Source: a virus. Taken from it: DNA of 39,676 nt. How positions within the stretch are numbered: the stretch's first letter is position 1; every line of letters starts with the position of its first letter. The translations under genes were made by a program, and so were the position numbers. The notes below the pieces were generated by a model that searched no databases, was not told the DNA's origin, and saw nothing but the letters and a program-made list of their open reading frames with translations. The stretch spans positions 1 to 39,676 of IMG/VR virus record IMGVR_UViG_3300010334_004672. One strand, 5' to 3'. Positions 1 to 7,322 of this stretch are shown here, one piece after another.

Positions 1-41
1 AGTATCACAGGTATCGTAACTAGAAACTAGGAGTTTGGATT

Positions 42-938
42 ATGGCTGTTCCGTTTATGTTTGTGGATGGTAATTTGACGCTGGTTCTTAATAATCAGAG
101 TTATCAGGTGTTGCCAGATCATATCAACTATAAGTTGATTCTGGAAAGACTTCCTACTGCTACGGCAGATGAACTACTGGAAGTTGTTGATGTTCAGAAA
201 GCTGTTGCTACTTTTAGCGATGGTCTTGTGGAGATCAAGAATGGACAAGTTCTCTACGAGGGTGAGGAAGTTCATGGTAGTATTAGTAAGCGTATTCTAG
301 AGTTTATGAGCAAGGGATTGCCTTTTCAGCCCCTTGTTAATTTCCTGAATAATATCATGGAAAATCCAAGTATGCAGAGTCAGAAGGAACTGTATGATTT
401 CTTGGAGCATGAGCATCTTCCCATTACTGAGGATGGTTTCTTTCTCGCTTATAAGGCTGTTCGTTCAGACTTTAAGGATAAGTATAGAGGAGTTTTTGAC
501 AACCGCGTTGGTCAGGTTTGCGAAATGCAAAGAGCAAAGGTTGACGATGATCGTGGTCGTGGTTGTTCTAATGGGCTTCATGCTGGAGCATTGAATTATG
601 TTGCTAACTATGGTAGTCTGGAAGCTGGAGACCGTATCGTGATCGTTAAGATCAATCCCAAGGATGTAGTCAGTGTTCCAAGCGATTCTAATTGTGAAAA
701 GCTTCGCACTTGTCGTTATGAGGTAGTTGGACAGTATGAGGGCGAATTGCTCAAGCCTCTTTACAAGGCCAATTTCAGTGAAGATGATTACGAAGATGAT
801 GAGGATGATTATCTGAATGATTATGATGAGAACTATTGGGATCAGTTTGACGATGAAGATGAAGATGAGGACGATCTTGATAGTGACGAAGAAGATGAGA
901 TGGATGATGAAGATGGGAGCAACGGTTTCTATAAGTAA
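42..938 (+). CDS. rIIB: rIIB-like protein
   Basis: The 298-residue product matches the general pattern of phage rIIB-like proteins. An N-terminal beta-rich part (about residues 8-90) is followed by a conserved segment with FLEHEHLPITEDGFFLAYKA near residues 121-140, then a CSNGLHAG motif near 175 and NPKDVVSVPSDSNCEKLR near 206-223. T4 rIIB is of similar length and acts with rIIA in lysis timing and exclusion by a lambda prophage; its biochemistry is still unclear. The last 50 or so residues are almost entirely Asp/Glu, which is unusual and suggests a DNA-mimic-like or charge-buffering tail (inference). The start is supported by AGGAG at 29-33, eight bases before the ATG. No rIIA is visible in the window; it may lie upstream. 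Confidence 0.8.
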   Translation: MAVPFMFVDGNLTLVLNNQSYQVLPDHINYKLILERLPTATADELLEVVDVQKAVATFSDGLVEIKNGQVLYEGEEVHGSISKRILEFMSKGLPFQPLVNFLNNIMENPSMQSQKELYDFLEHEHLPITEDGFFLAYKAVRSDFKDKYRGVFDNRVGQVCEMQRAKVDDDRGRGCSNGLHAGALNYVANYGSLEAGDRIVIVKINPKDVVSVPSDSNCEKLRTCRYEVVGQYEGELLKPLYKANFSEDDYEDDEDDYLNDYDENYWDQFDDEDEDEDDLDSDEEDEMDDEDGSNGFYK

Positions 939-945
939 AAAGCCA

Positions 946-1026
946 AGGTGGTGTTTGGAACTTGTAAGATAGTACCTATATAGTTTCTACTATAATACAA
1001 TAACGGTTCGATTCCGTTACCATCTT
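946..1026 (+). ncRNA. tRNA-like cloverleaf, non-canonical
   Basis: The 3' half is a convincing tRNA half. A T-arm has a 5-bp stem (1002-1006 with 1014-1018) around the classical 7-nt loop TTCGATT. It is followed by a 7-nt strand (1019-1025) that pairs fully, with one G-U, with 946-952 as an acceptor stem. The middle is odd. A possible anticodon stem of 5 perfect pairs (979-983 with 989-993) closes a 6-nt loop TTTCTA, one base short, which would read UCU (Arg) if functional. The D-arm (957-961 with 972-976) has an A-A mismatch. No CCA is encoded, and a T-run follows. It could be a degenerate tRNA, a tRNA mimic, or simply a terminator hairpin for the rIIB-like gene. Confidence 0.35.
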
Positions 1027-1031
1027 TTTTA

Positions 1032-1074
1032 GATATTGCTTTTGATGGTAGTGTTTACTGTCCCAATATCAAAA
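1032..1074 (+). promoter_or_regulatory. Leader with two mutually exclusive short stems
   Basis: In the leader of the primase gene, GATATTG (1032-1038) is the exact inverse of CAATATC (1064-1070), and TTTTGAT (1040-1046) is the exact inverse of ATCAAAA (1068-1074). The two pairings overlap at 1068-1070 and so compete. This could be a switch in the mRNA leader or chance in AT-rich DNA. Confidence 0.2.
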
Positions 1075-1108
1075 ATTGTAGATAGGAAGTTGGAAAAAAG
1101 GAAAACAA

Positions 1109-2245
1109 ATGTTTAGCGATACTTTGGCTTTTAATCCGTTCGATAAGACTCATAGTGCTATTGGAACAAGAGATCAGATTACTTTACGAAATAAGTTTTT
1201 TGAGTCTTTGGGTAGTCAGCAGATTTTTTGCTATAATGGTGATCCTCGTAAGAAGATCAGTAGTATGAATCATACGGACAATCTTACTACTGTTGCTATT
1301 GCAAACGATAGTCAAGGTGCTGATGCTTACTTCTATGTTAATGGTGGACGCAAACAATATGCTATTAGCAGGATTCGTGCTTGTTTCGTTGATATGGATG
1401 CTGGACGAGATGCTAACGGTAGTTACTTTAAGCCTAGCATTGTTATGACAAAGAAGAAAGAGTTTTTAGCTAAGATCAATAGTTTTCCCGTAAAGCCAAG
1501 CTGGGTTATTGATACTCGTAATGGTTATCAGTGCTATTGGATTCTGGATCATAATACAAATAGTCCTCATAAGACTTATTGGAATGGTATTCAAAAGAAA
1601 TTGGTAAACTATTTTGAGGGTGATGCCCGAGCTATCAAGATTAATCAGATTTATCGTATCCCATATACTTGGTGGAGAAAAGGCTGGGAAGGAAAGCAGT
1701 CTTACTTTACAAGTATTCTGTCGGGATCAACTGGCAATCCTGTAAATATTGAGCATCTTAAACAAGCTCTTGATGGTGTTTCTGCTGTTGTTAATCTTGT
1801 TGCTAATAAGACTAGTGATGAATGGTTTAAGGAATATTCCAAGGCTTATAAGAGGTCTGATGTTAGTGGAGTTCCAGTATCAGTTAATGTTGCTGCAACG
1901 ATTGCAAATCAGATGAGAGCATCAAATCCTAAAGACTATAATAGTTCAGATTATTGTAAGCCTGTTTATGTTCATACTAAGAGTACAGTTTTTCAAAAAG
2001 CTTATGGTGATCCCGTGCCAGTATCTCCTGTTAGTGAGGACGATACAGACTCTCTTGATTCGCTTCCTGTTGACGCTGGAGGCGAGGATTTAGATCTTGA
2101 CGGTTCCCAGACCAAGCTTTTAAAAACGGTCGTGGAGTTCCTTAATCAAGTCTCAACGCCTCTCTACTTTAGCAACAACAGATTCTTGTCTAATGCTGCC
2201 AAAGAACTAGCGTCTAAGATCAGTGATAAATTTTGTATAGGATAA
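1109..2245 (+). CDS. AEP-superfamily (RepB/PrimPol-like) DNA primase
   Basis: The 378-residue protein carries the three archaeo-eukaryotic primase motifs in order. These are an acidic metal-binding motif CFVDMDAG (Asp95 and Asp97), a second motif DTRNGYQCYW (135-144) where many relatives have a His at the position held here by Gln141, and a third motif GDARAIKINQIYRIPYTW (171-188) that contacts nucleotide in the family. It would prime DNA synthesis in the phage replisome. The C-terminal third (from about residue 270) is acidic and unmatched to anything I know. There is no helicase fusion. AAGGAAA lies seven or so bases before the ATG. The following gene starts 3 bases after the stop, so they are cotranscribed. 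An alternative is a plasmid-type replication initiator. Confidence 0.7.
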   Translation: MFSDTLAFNPFDKTHSAIGTRDQITLRNKFFESLGSQQIFCYNGDPRKKISSMNHTDNLTTVAIANDSQGADAYFYVNGGRKQYAISRIRACFVDMDAGRDANGSYFKPSIVMTKKKEFLAKINSFPVKPSWVIDTRNGYQCYWILDHNTNSPHKTYWNGIQKKLVNYFEGDARAIKINQIYRIPYTWWRKGWEGKQSYFTSILSGSTGNPVNIEHLKQALDGVSAVVNLVANKTSDEWFKEYSKAYKRSDVSGVPVSVNVAATIANQMRASNPKDYNSSDYCKPVYVHTKSTVFQKAYGDPVPVSPVSEDDTDSLDSLPVDAGGEDLDLDGSQTKLLKTVVEFLNQVSTPLYFSNNRFLSNAAKELASKISDKFCIG

Positions 2246-2248
2246 ATC

Positions 2249-2668
2249 ATGCCACAAGAAGATGAAAATTATAACTATGATGATGATGACTACGATGATA
2301 GTAGTCAGGACAATTTAGAGAGTCAGTATAAAAAATACTTCAAGTTTGATCCCGATGCCTGGGATGCTTGGGGAAAAATGTTATACGAAACTTTAAATGA
2401 CATAGTTGAATATCCTTCAAATGTATGGTATATTAACTCTAGCTTTCCTAAAGGTTCGTTACCTGTGAATGATTACTTCTCCAAATCAGGGAACTTCAAA
2501 AACTCTCTGTATTTGGGGAACAATCATTATAAAGAGCCTATCTATAAAACAAAATATTTTATTCATAATAAGCTGGATATTGAGTATAGAAATCACTTAG
2601 TAGCAAATGCTGTTCACTTTTTACAACAACCAAGTTACTATGAGGGACTGTTCGATATTCTAAACTAG
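2249..2668 (+). CDS. Hypothetical protein with acidic N-terminus
   Basis: A 139-residue protein I do not recognise. The first 25 residues are an Asp/Tyr/Asn-rich acidic patch, followed by a region rich in aromatic residues (DPDAWDAWGKMLYETLND near 36-53) and a C-terminal part predicted to be mostly helical. No Cys/His metal site, membrane segment or signal peptide is visible. It begins 3 bases after the primase stop and is followed by another small unknown 9 bases later, so it belongs to the early replication operon. A role as a primase accessory factor is only a guess from position. Confidence 0.6.
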   Translation: MPQEDENYNYDDDDYDDSSQDNLESQYKKYFKFDPDAWDAWGKMLYETLNDIVEYPSNVWYINSSFPKGSLPVNDYFSKSGNFKNSLYLGNNHYKEPIYKTKYFIHNKLDIEYRNHLVANAVHFLQQPSYYEGLFDILN

Positions 2669-2677
2669 AGGACAAGG

Positions 2678-2932
2678 ATGTTACCAGCAACACTTTTATA
2701 TTTAGCGATGTTTTTTAGTTCATTTACTGAAACTCCATATATAGCTTATGATTTAGCTACTCATATGAGCAAAGCACAAAGAATAGAATGGACAAAAATG
2801 AATGATGATTCTGGAAATGTAAGATTTACTATTACTTTTTATAAAATGCCAATAATGGCAGAACTTGGTTTCGAGAGAACTTTTGTAGACGAGCACAACA
2901 ACTGCCAAACAGAGCTTAATAAGAAAAAATGA
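2678..2932 (+). CDS. Small hypothetical protein, hydrophobic N-terminus
   Basis: An 84-residue product whose first 17 residues (LPATLLYLAMFFSSF) are hydrophobic, resembling a short signal or anchor without positive charges in front. The remainder is mixed and polar. AGAGGA upstream of the ATG supports the start. An internal Met at residue 30 would remove the hydrophobic part. It overlaps the next gene by 4 bases. The function is unknown. Confidence 0.5.
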   Translation: MLPATLLYLAMFFSSFTETPYIAYDLATHMSKAQRIEWTKMNDDSGNVRFTITFYKMPIMAELGFERTFVDEHNNCQTELNKKK

Positions 2933-3168
2933 CTACATACTTTGATATAAAGTTTAATAGACCAGAATACAATATGAGATGCTCTGGTATGGCTGAAGCT
3001 ATTTCATACATAGAAAAAGCTCTGAATGAAGATAGGATTATAGCCGAAAAGATAATCGAAATAGATAATAAAACCGGTAGGACAGTAACCATTTACAAGC
3101 CCAATTTTTCTGTTAAACTCAAGTGGACAGAAATTCCTAAATATGAAGGAGAAACATTAGTGTCATGA
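2929..3168 (+). CDS. Small hypothetical protein
   Basis: A 79-residue protein of unknown function. Its pattern of alternating hydrophobic residues around a central helix (AISYIEKALNEDRIIAEKII, residues 23-42) suggests a compact alpha/beta fold. It overlaps its neighbours on both sides by 4 bases (ATGA-type junctions), which indicates translational coupling within the replication/recombination operon. No motif points to a function. Confidence 0.55.
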   Translation: MTTYFDIKFNRPEYNMRCSGMAEAISYIEKALNEDRIIAEKIIEIDNKTGRTVTIYKPNFSVKLKWTEIPKYEGETLVS

Positions 3169-3608
3169 ATCAGGACAATGAACAGTGGTTTCTTATAAAA
3201 GATTTTGATGATTTTGTTGATCATGCTAGGTCTTTAGTCTTTAAGTTTTTTGGAGTAAGTAATGAGATGGCTAATGATCCATTATCTTCTTCATTGGCGA
3301 TGCTAACAAAGGAAGAACTCTCAGAGATGGATGATACATTAACCCGTGATGAATCAGCGGTAATCATAAAAAATCATGCAAGAAAACAAATAAATAAGAA
3401 AACGAAAGAAACAAGATATTGTTTAAATGACAATGTTCTTCAAATAATTATAGAAGATCTTAATAGTAGAATGGTTAGTAATATTCTGAATGCTTTAGTT
3501 AATAAAGGAATATTGGATAGTGCATTTGATACTGATCAAAATGATTTTATCTTTTGGGTGAAAGAAGAAGATGATAGCAAACAAAATCAAAAACCTGAGA
3601 CCAATTGA
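3165..3608 (+). CDS. Hypothetical protein, mostly helical
   Basis: This 147-residue protein is not recognised. It has an acidic, mostly helical composition. A C-terminal region (NVLQIIIEDLNSRMVSNILNALVNKGIL) has the look of a small winged-helix or coil that predicts a phenotype of protein or DNA binding, but no family signature is visible. Its 3' end overlaps the following zinc-ribbon/RuvA-III-like gene by 38 bases, and it sits two genes upstream of RuvB. A role in the same recombination module is possible from position only. Confidence 0.55.
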   Translation: MNQDNEQWFLIKDFDDFVDHARSLVFKFFGVSNEMANDPLSSSLAMLTKEELSEMDDTLTRDESAVIIKNHARKQINKKTKETRYCLNDNVLQIIIEDLNSRMVSNILNALVNKGILDSAFDTDQNDFIFWVKEEDDSKQNQKPETN

Positions 3609-3981
3609 CTTAGACCTGACGCTGGGGTATACTTGTCCTACCTGTTCTACTACTCATTGGGTTAGACTCAATCAAGCACAGTATGATAAATTTATCATAG
3701 TCTGTGACTGTAATACTATTTTAAAACCAAAGGTAGTAGAGGATGTAAAAATTCTTTACAAGAAGAAAAAAAATACCACTAATATCAAGTCAAACAGTAA
3801 TAAAGATCAGGAAATTGATCCAAAAATACTAGAAACTTGTTGTAAGGCATTATTTTCTTATGGTTTTTCTAAGCAAGAAGCACAGGATTTGATTAAAAAA
3901 GCCTATATTACTTGTAAAAGCTTGGATTGTTCTACTCTAATAAAATTTTCGTTATCTAACTTTGGAGAAAAAAATGGCTAA
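3571..3981 (+). CDS. Zinc-ribbon protein with RuvA domain III-like C-terminus
   Basis: The 136-residue protein has two readable parts. An N-terminal CPTC (Cys22, Cys25) and CDC (Cys45, Cys47) give four ligands of a zinc ribbon. A Lys/Asn-rich linker (about 64-80) follows. Residues 83-131 resemble RuvA domain III, the flexible domain that contacts RuvB: compare LFSYGFSKQEAQDLIKKA here with the family pattern of a short helix, a Gly-aromatic turn, then an EA-containing helix. The very next gene is RuvB, and the stop codon overlaps its start by 8 bases. I infer a RuvB adaptor in which the DNA-binding domains of RuvA are replaced by a zinc ribbon. The start overlaps the upstream gene by 38 bases and lacks a strong ribosome site, so coupling is likely. 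Confidence 0.6.
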   Translation: MIANKIKNLRPIDLDLTLGYTCPTCSTTHWVRLNQAQYDKFIIVCDCNTILKPKVVEDVKILYKKKKNTTNIKSNSNKDQEIDPKILETCCKALFSYGFSKQEAQDLIKKAYITCKSLDCSTLIKFSLSNFGEKNG

Positions 3982-4891
3982 TACAATTAGACCTACTCGT
4001 TTTAGTGAAATTACTGGTCAGTCGGAAGTTATAACAAGACTAGGCATCATTGTGGCCGGTTGTAAAAACTCTGCTGGCGTGATGCCTCATGTTTTAATAG
4101 ACGGCCCACCGGGGCTAGGAAAGACCACCATTGCTAGTGCTATAGCAACAGAGATGGGTGTGAATCTATATACTATCAACGGAGCAGGAGTCCGTAGTAT
4201 CAAAAATATTCTACCATATATTATGGGTATCGAACCAAGGTCAGTATTGTTTATTGACGAAATTCATAGGCTTCCAAAAATTGTAGAAGAATTTCTCTAT
4301 CCTGTGATGGAAGATTTTGTTCTGAATATCACAATCAAAGATGATGATGATAAAGAAAAACCAGAAACTATCGAACTTCCTATGTTCACAATTGTAGGAG
4401 CAACAACTAGTGGCGGTTCTTTAAGTCAACCATTTTATGATAGATTTCAAATTAAAGAGCATCTGTCGTTCTATAATGAGATTGAACTAGCTAAACTTGC
4501 AAGGTTGAATGCTGAAAAGCTTGGACTAATGATAAGCGATGAGGATTTATTAGAAATTGCCAAAAGGAGCAAGGGAACACCTAGAATTTTAAATGGTAGA
4601 CTACAATGGTATAAGAACTGTGTTGCTTATTATACAGATAGGAAGCTCAGTGTTGATGATATTTTTGTTAATCAGGGGATTGATAAAGACGGGCTAGACG
4701 TGTATGATAAGATGTATTTAACAGTTCTATTAAAGAACAAAGGTTCTGCATTAGGTCTTAAAAGTATTTCATCATTGACTGGTATTGCTATAGAGACCAT
4801 TGAAAATAGTATAGAGCCTTATCTTGTTAGAAAGGGTTTTGTTGTAAGAACTCAAAAGGGAAGGGTTATAGGCTCATATAAAAATGAATGA
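3974..4891 (+). CDS. ruvB: RuvB-like Holliday junction branch migration ATPase
   Basis: A 305-residue AAA+ ATPase that matches RuvB along its whole length. It has Walker A GPPGLGKT (44-51), Walker B VLFIDEIHRL (91-100), sensor 1 in VGATTSGG (141-148), the DRF segment (156-158), sensor 2 Arg in KGTPRI (200-205), the linker GLDVYDKMYL (240-249), and a C-terminal winged helix with EPYLVRKGF and RTQKGRVIG. RuvB hexamers drive branch migration of four-way junctions. It is slightly shorter than the usual 330-350 residues, mainly at the N-terminus. GGAG at 3964-3967 sets the ATG at 3974; an upstream TTG at 3962 is less likely. No RuvC is nearby; another resolvase such as endonuclease VII would be needed. 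Confidence 0.9.
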   Translation: MANTIRPTRFSEITGQSEVITRLGIIVAGCKNSAGVMPHVLIDGPPGLGKTTIASAIATEMGVNLYTINGAGVRSIKNILPYIMGIEPRSVLFIDEIHRLPKIVEEFLYPVMEDFVLNITIKDDDDKEKPETIELPMFTIVGATTSGGSLSQPFYDRFQIKEHLSFYNEIELAKLARLNAEKLGLMISDEDLLEIAKRSKGTPRILNGRLQWYKNCVAYYTDRKLSVDDIFVNQGIDKDGLDVYDKMYLTVLLKNKGSALGLKSISSLTGIAIETIENSIEPYLVRKGFVVRTQKGRVIGSYKNE

Positions 4892-5216
4892 AATATCACT
4901 AATAATAAATACTCCAACAATAATTCTCTTCTCAATCACACTCCTAGCAATAGGGGTGTGTTTGTTTTTTATCGGCTATTTTATTGGAAAACAAGCAAGC
5001 TGCGGTGTATCTAATACTAATGGTTTAAGTAAACCGACTAATTTTTTTGATAATAATAAGGAAGAAAAGACAAAAATAGTAATTAATGATACTAAATTTG
5101 TCACAGAAATAAAGACTGATAATCTCGAAAAAAAATATGAGAACTTAGGAGAAATTAAACAGTCAACTGAGGATATTAGTGATTCAATCAATAAACTTAA
5201 GAATATGAAGAGGTGA
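4884..5216 (+). CDS. Single-pass membrane protein with polar cytoplasmic tail
   Basis: The 110-residue protein has one N-terminal membrane helix (about residues 12-35, IILFSITLLAIGVCLFFIGY), then a charged, Lys/Glu-rich tail predicted to be helical or coiled near residues 78-108. It overlaps RuvB by 8 bases and ends 3 bases before the actin-fold ATPase gene. The family is unknown. Its position directly before an actin-like protein allows the idea that it anchors filaments to the membrane, but it could equally be an unrelated host-takeover or envelope protein. Confidence 0.6.
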   Translation: MNEISLIINTPTIILFSITLLAIGVCLFFIGYFIGKQASCGVSNTNGLSKPTNFFDNNKEEKTKIVINDTKFVTEIKTDNLEKKYENLGEIKQSTEDISDSINKLKNMKR

Positions 5217-5219
5217 CTT

Positions 5220-6221
5220 ATGGGTTGTGGTCTTGATGTTGGTACAAGTTATATTGTCTTATCTAGAGATTCTGGTAAAAATATAGTCTATAAAGATTTT
5301 AGAGACGCATTTTATATCATTAAACCAACAACTCCAGTAGCCACAAAAATGATTGAAAAAGGATTAGCTGGAAAAGTTTTTATTAAAGATAGTGATGGAG
5401 CATTTATCCTCTTAGGGAAGGATGCAATAGAGAAAGCAATCGAAAGAAATGACACAGCAAAAAGACCGATGTATAAAGGCGTTGTTTCTGCTAAAGAAAA
5501 AGATGCTAAACGTATTTTAGCCTTTATCTTAAAAGAAGTAGTAGGACAAGCCACAGAAGAAAATGAGAAATTAGTATTCTGTATTCCAGCACAACCTGTT
5601 GATCAAGAAGATGAAGATTTTGATGTTGGTTATCATGAAGATATAGTCAAGACTATTTTGGGCGAATGTGGATATTCTGCTAGAGCAATAAATGAAGCAG
5701 AGGCTTTGTGCTATGCTGAGTTAGAGGACACTGATTATACTGGAATAGCTGTAAGCTGTGGTGCTGGTATGACTAATGTTTGTGTAATGCTGAATGGTGA
5801 ACCGACTGTAGTATTTAGTACAACAAAGAGTGGTGACTGGATTGATAGAATGAGTTCTGTAGCTACTGGAGAACCAGACAGTGTTGTTCAAGCCGAAAAA
5901 GAGAATGGAGGATTTACTATTGGTCAACCAAATGATAATCCTATTCTTGGCGCTGTCTCAGCATATTATGAAAGATTGATAGATTATACTACAAAGCAAC
6001 TAAGTGCTGCTCTTACAAATCATAAATCATTACCAAAATTTAAAGATCCCATAACAGTAGTAGTTGCTGGAGGGACTTCACAAGCTAATGGATATATCGA
6101 ATTATTTGCATCAAAACTTCAAGAGAACGGATTTCCATTAACTATTAAGACTGTCAAGCACGCGGCAGACCCTTTACATGCGGTAGCAAAAGGATGCTTA
6201 ATTGCAGCAAAGGTGTTATGA
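5220..6221 (+). CDS. Actin/Hsp70-fold ATPase (ParM/Alp-like)
   Basis: A 333-residue protein with the actin-superfamily nucleotide-binding motifs. Phosphate 1 is GLDVGTS (4-10), connect 1 is INEAEALCYAEL (157-168), phosphate 2 is SCGAGMTNVCVM (179-190), and the adenosine motif is VVVAGGTSQANG (280-291). The length fits bacterial and phage filament-forming actins (ParM, Alp families) better than Hsp70, since there is no substrate-binding domain. Known phage relatives segregate or position phage DNA; that role is inferred here. AGAGGTGA just before the ATG is a strong ribosome site. The upstream gene is a membrane protein, which may be a partner. An Hsp70-like or MreB-like regulatory ATPase is the alternative. 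Confidence 0.75.
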   Translation: MGCGLDVGTSYIVLSRDSGKNIVYKDFRDAFYIIKPTTPVATKMIEKGLAGKVFIKDSDGAFILLGKDAIEKAIERNDTAKRPMYKGVVSAKEKDAKRILAFILKEVVGQATEENEKLVFCIPAQPVDQEDEDFDVGYHEDIVKTILGECGYSARAINEAEALCYAELEDTDYTGIAVSCGAGMTNVCVMLNGEPTVVFSTTKSGDWIDRMSSVATGEPDSVVQAEKENGGFTIGQPNDNPILGAVSAYYERLIDYTTKQLSAALTNHKSLPKFKDPITVVVAGGTSQANGYIELFASKLQENGFPLTIKTVKHAADPLHAVAKGCLIAAKVL

Positions 6222-6527
6222 GTGTTTAACTTTCTGAATAAACTCAGATATGCTGTTAGATCACCAAAATGGCAAACAGTAAGAAAAAATCATCTTAAAA
6301 ATAATCCATGTTGTATTGCTTGTGGTAGAGATACAAAATTAGAAGTACATCATAAGATCCCAGTTCATATTAGTCCTGAACTAGAATTAGATCCATCAAA
6401 TCTTGTTACTTTATGCTCTACTCCATGTCATCTTTTATTTGGTCATTTAATGAATTTTAAAAGCTATAATAAAATGGTTATAGAAGATTGTGCGGTGTAT
6501 TTAAATAGGGTTAAAAATAGACCCTAA
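6222..6527 (+). CDS. HNH endonuclease
   Basis: A 101-residue HNH nuclease. It has CIACG and later CSTPCH as the zinc-binding Cys pairs, LEVHHKIPV carrying the catalytic His pair, and DPSNLVTLC with the Asn of the HNH motif. Free-standing HNH proteins in phages are often homing endonucleases, and some act in DNA packaging. This small size and full zinc site fit a nicking or homing enzyme. The GTG start at 6222 follows the stop of the actin-fold gene directly; an ATG four bases earlier is out of frame and runs into a stop within four codons. The gene does not interrupt its neighbours. Confidence 0.8.
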   Translation: MFNFLNKLRYAVRSPKWQTVRKNHLKNNPCCIACGRDTKLEVHHKIPVHISPELELDPSNLVTLCSTPCHLLFGHLMNFKSYNKMVIEDCAVYLNRVKNRP

Positions 6528-6563
6528 TACCAATCTCTTCTCTCTGCCCAAAAGGAGTTATTA

Positions 6564-7322
6564 ATGAAAATACTCACTTTAATTATGGGCATCTTTCTCT
6601 TTGTTTCTTTATCTTTTGCTGGTACGATTGATCCAAATACTCCAGATTCTAAATATTTAGAATATGGAGAAAAATTTGAGCATACCGTGAAGCTCTGTTG
6701 TTTTGATGGCGTAGGATTATCTTGTGGATCAGCCGTTATTATTGATTCTCATTGGATTATAACTGCTGCACATGTTGTCGATAATTGTCAAACATGGACA
6801 GTCACAATCAAAGAAGAAACATATGAGTTATCTAAAGTATTTTTAAATCCAAATTATAAAACAGATGTATTTGGATATTATGATATTGCTTTAGGGTATA
6901 GTGAAAAAGCATTTGCATTTGATAAGTATCCTGAATTGTATGAATCTAGTGATGAGATTGGTAAGATATGCTGTATGGCAGGATGGGGTAATACTGGGGA
7001 TTTTAATACTGGTGCAAATACGAGTGATAAAAAACGTAGGGGTGGTTCAAATTATATCGATTCAATACAACGTAATGTACTCGTTTGCTCTCCATCTAGA
7101 AGGCAAGAGAAGTTCACAGAGCTTGAGTTTTTAATTGCTAGTGGTGACAGTGGGGGTGGTCTTTTTATAGATGGAAAGCTCGCCGGTATCCATTCTTCTG
7201 TGATGGCTAAAGATGGAAAACCTAATGGAACATATACAGATCAAAGTTGTCATAGTAGAGTTAGTACATATATAAAATGGATAAGAGAAACAATGGAGAG
7301 TTGTAATGAAGAGAAGGAATAA
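6564..7322 (+). CDS. Secreted chymotrypsin-fold (S1) serine protease
   Basis: The 252-residue protein starts with a signal peptide (Lys2, hydrophobic core to about residue 19, likely cleavage after SFA). It then shows the S1 triad: His70 in TAAHVV, Asp107 in YDIALG, and Ser196 in SGDSGGG. Several Cys residues (for example LCCF and LSCGS, CCMAG) could form disulfides after export. The residue six before the Ser is hydrophobic rather than Asp, so trypsin-like Arg/Lys specificity is unlikely. AAAAGGAG precedes the ATG. It overlaps the subtilisin gene by 17 bases. An exported protease is unusual for a phage; it might act on host envelope proteins, or be a virion or lysis factor. Confidence 0.85.
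   Translation: MKILTLIMGIFLFVSLSFAGTIDPNTPDSKYLEYGEKFEHTVKLCCFDGVGLSCGSAVIIDSHWIITAAHVVDNCQTWTVTIKEETYELSKVFLNPNYKTDVFGYYDIALGYSEKAFAFDKYPELYESSDEIGKICCMAGWGNTGDFNTGANTSDKKRRGGSNYIDSIQRNVLVCSPSRRQEKFTELEFLIASGDSGGGLFIDGKLAGIHSSVMAKDGKPNGTYTDQSCHSRVSTYIKWIRETMESCNEEKE

Noticed and set aside
946-1026. Ordinary functional tRNA gene
   Set aside because: The anticodon loop has only 6 bases and the D-arm is mismatched, so a standard tRNA call is not justified. It is kept as tRNA-like only.
6222-6527. HNH gene as part of a homing intron or intein
   Set aside because: It lies between two complete genes. No split coding region or intron core is visible around it, so it is a free-standing gene.
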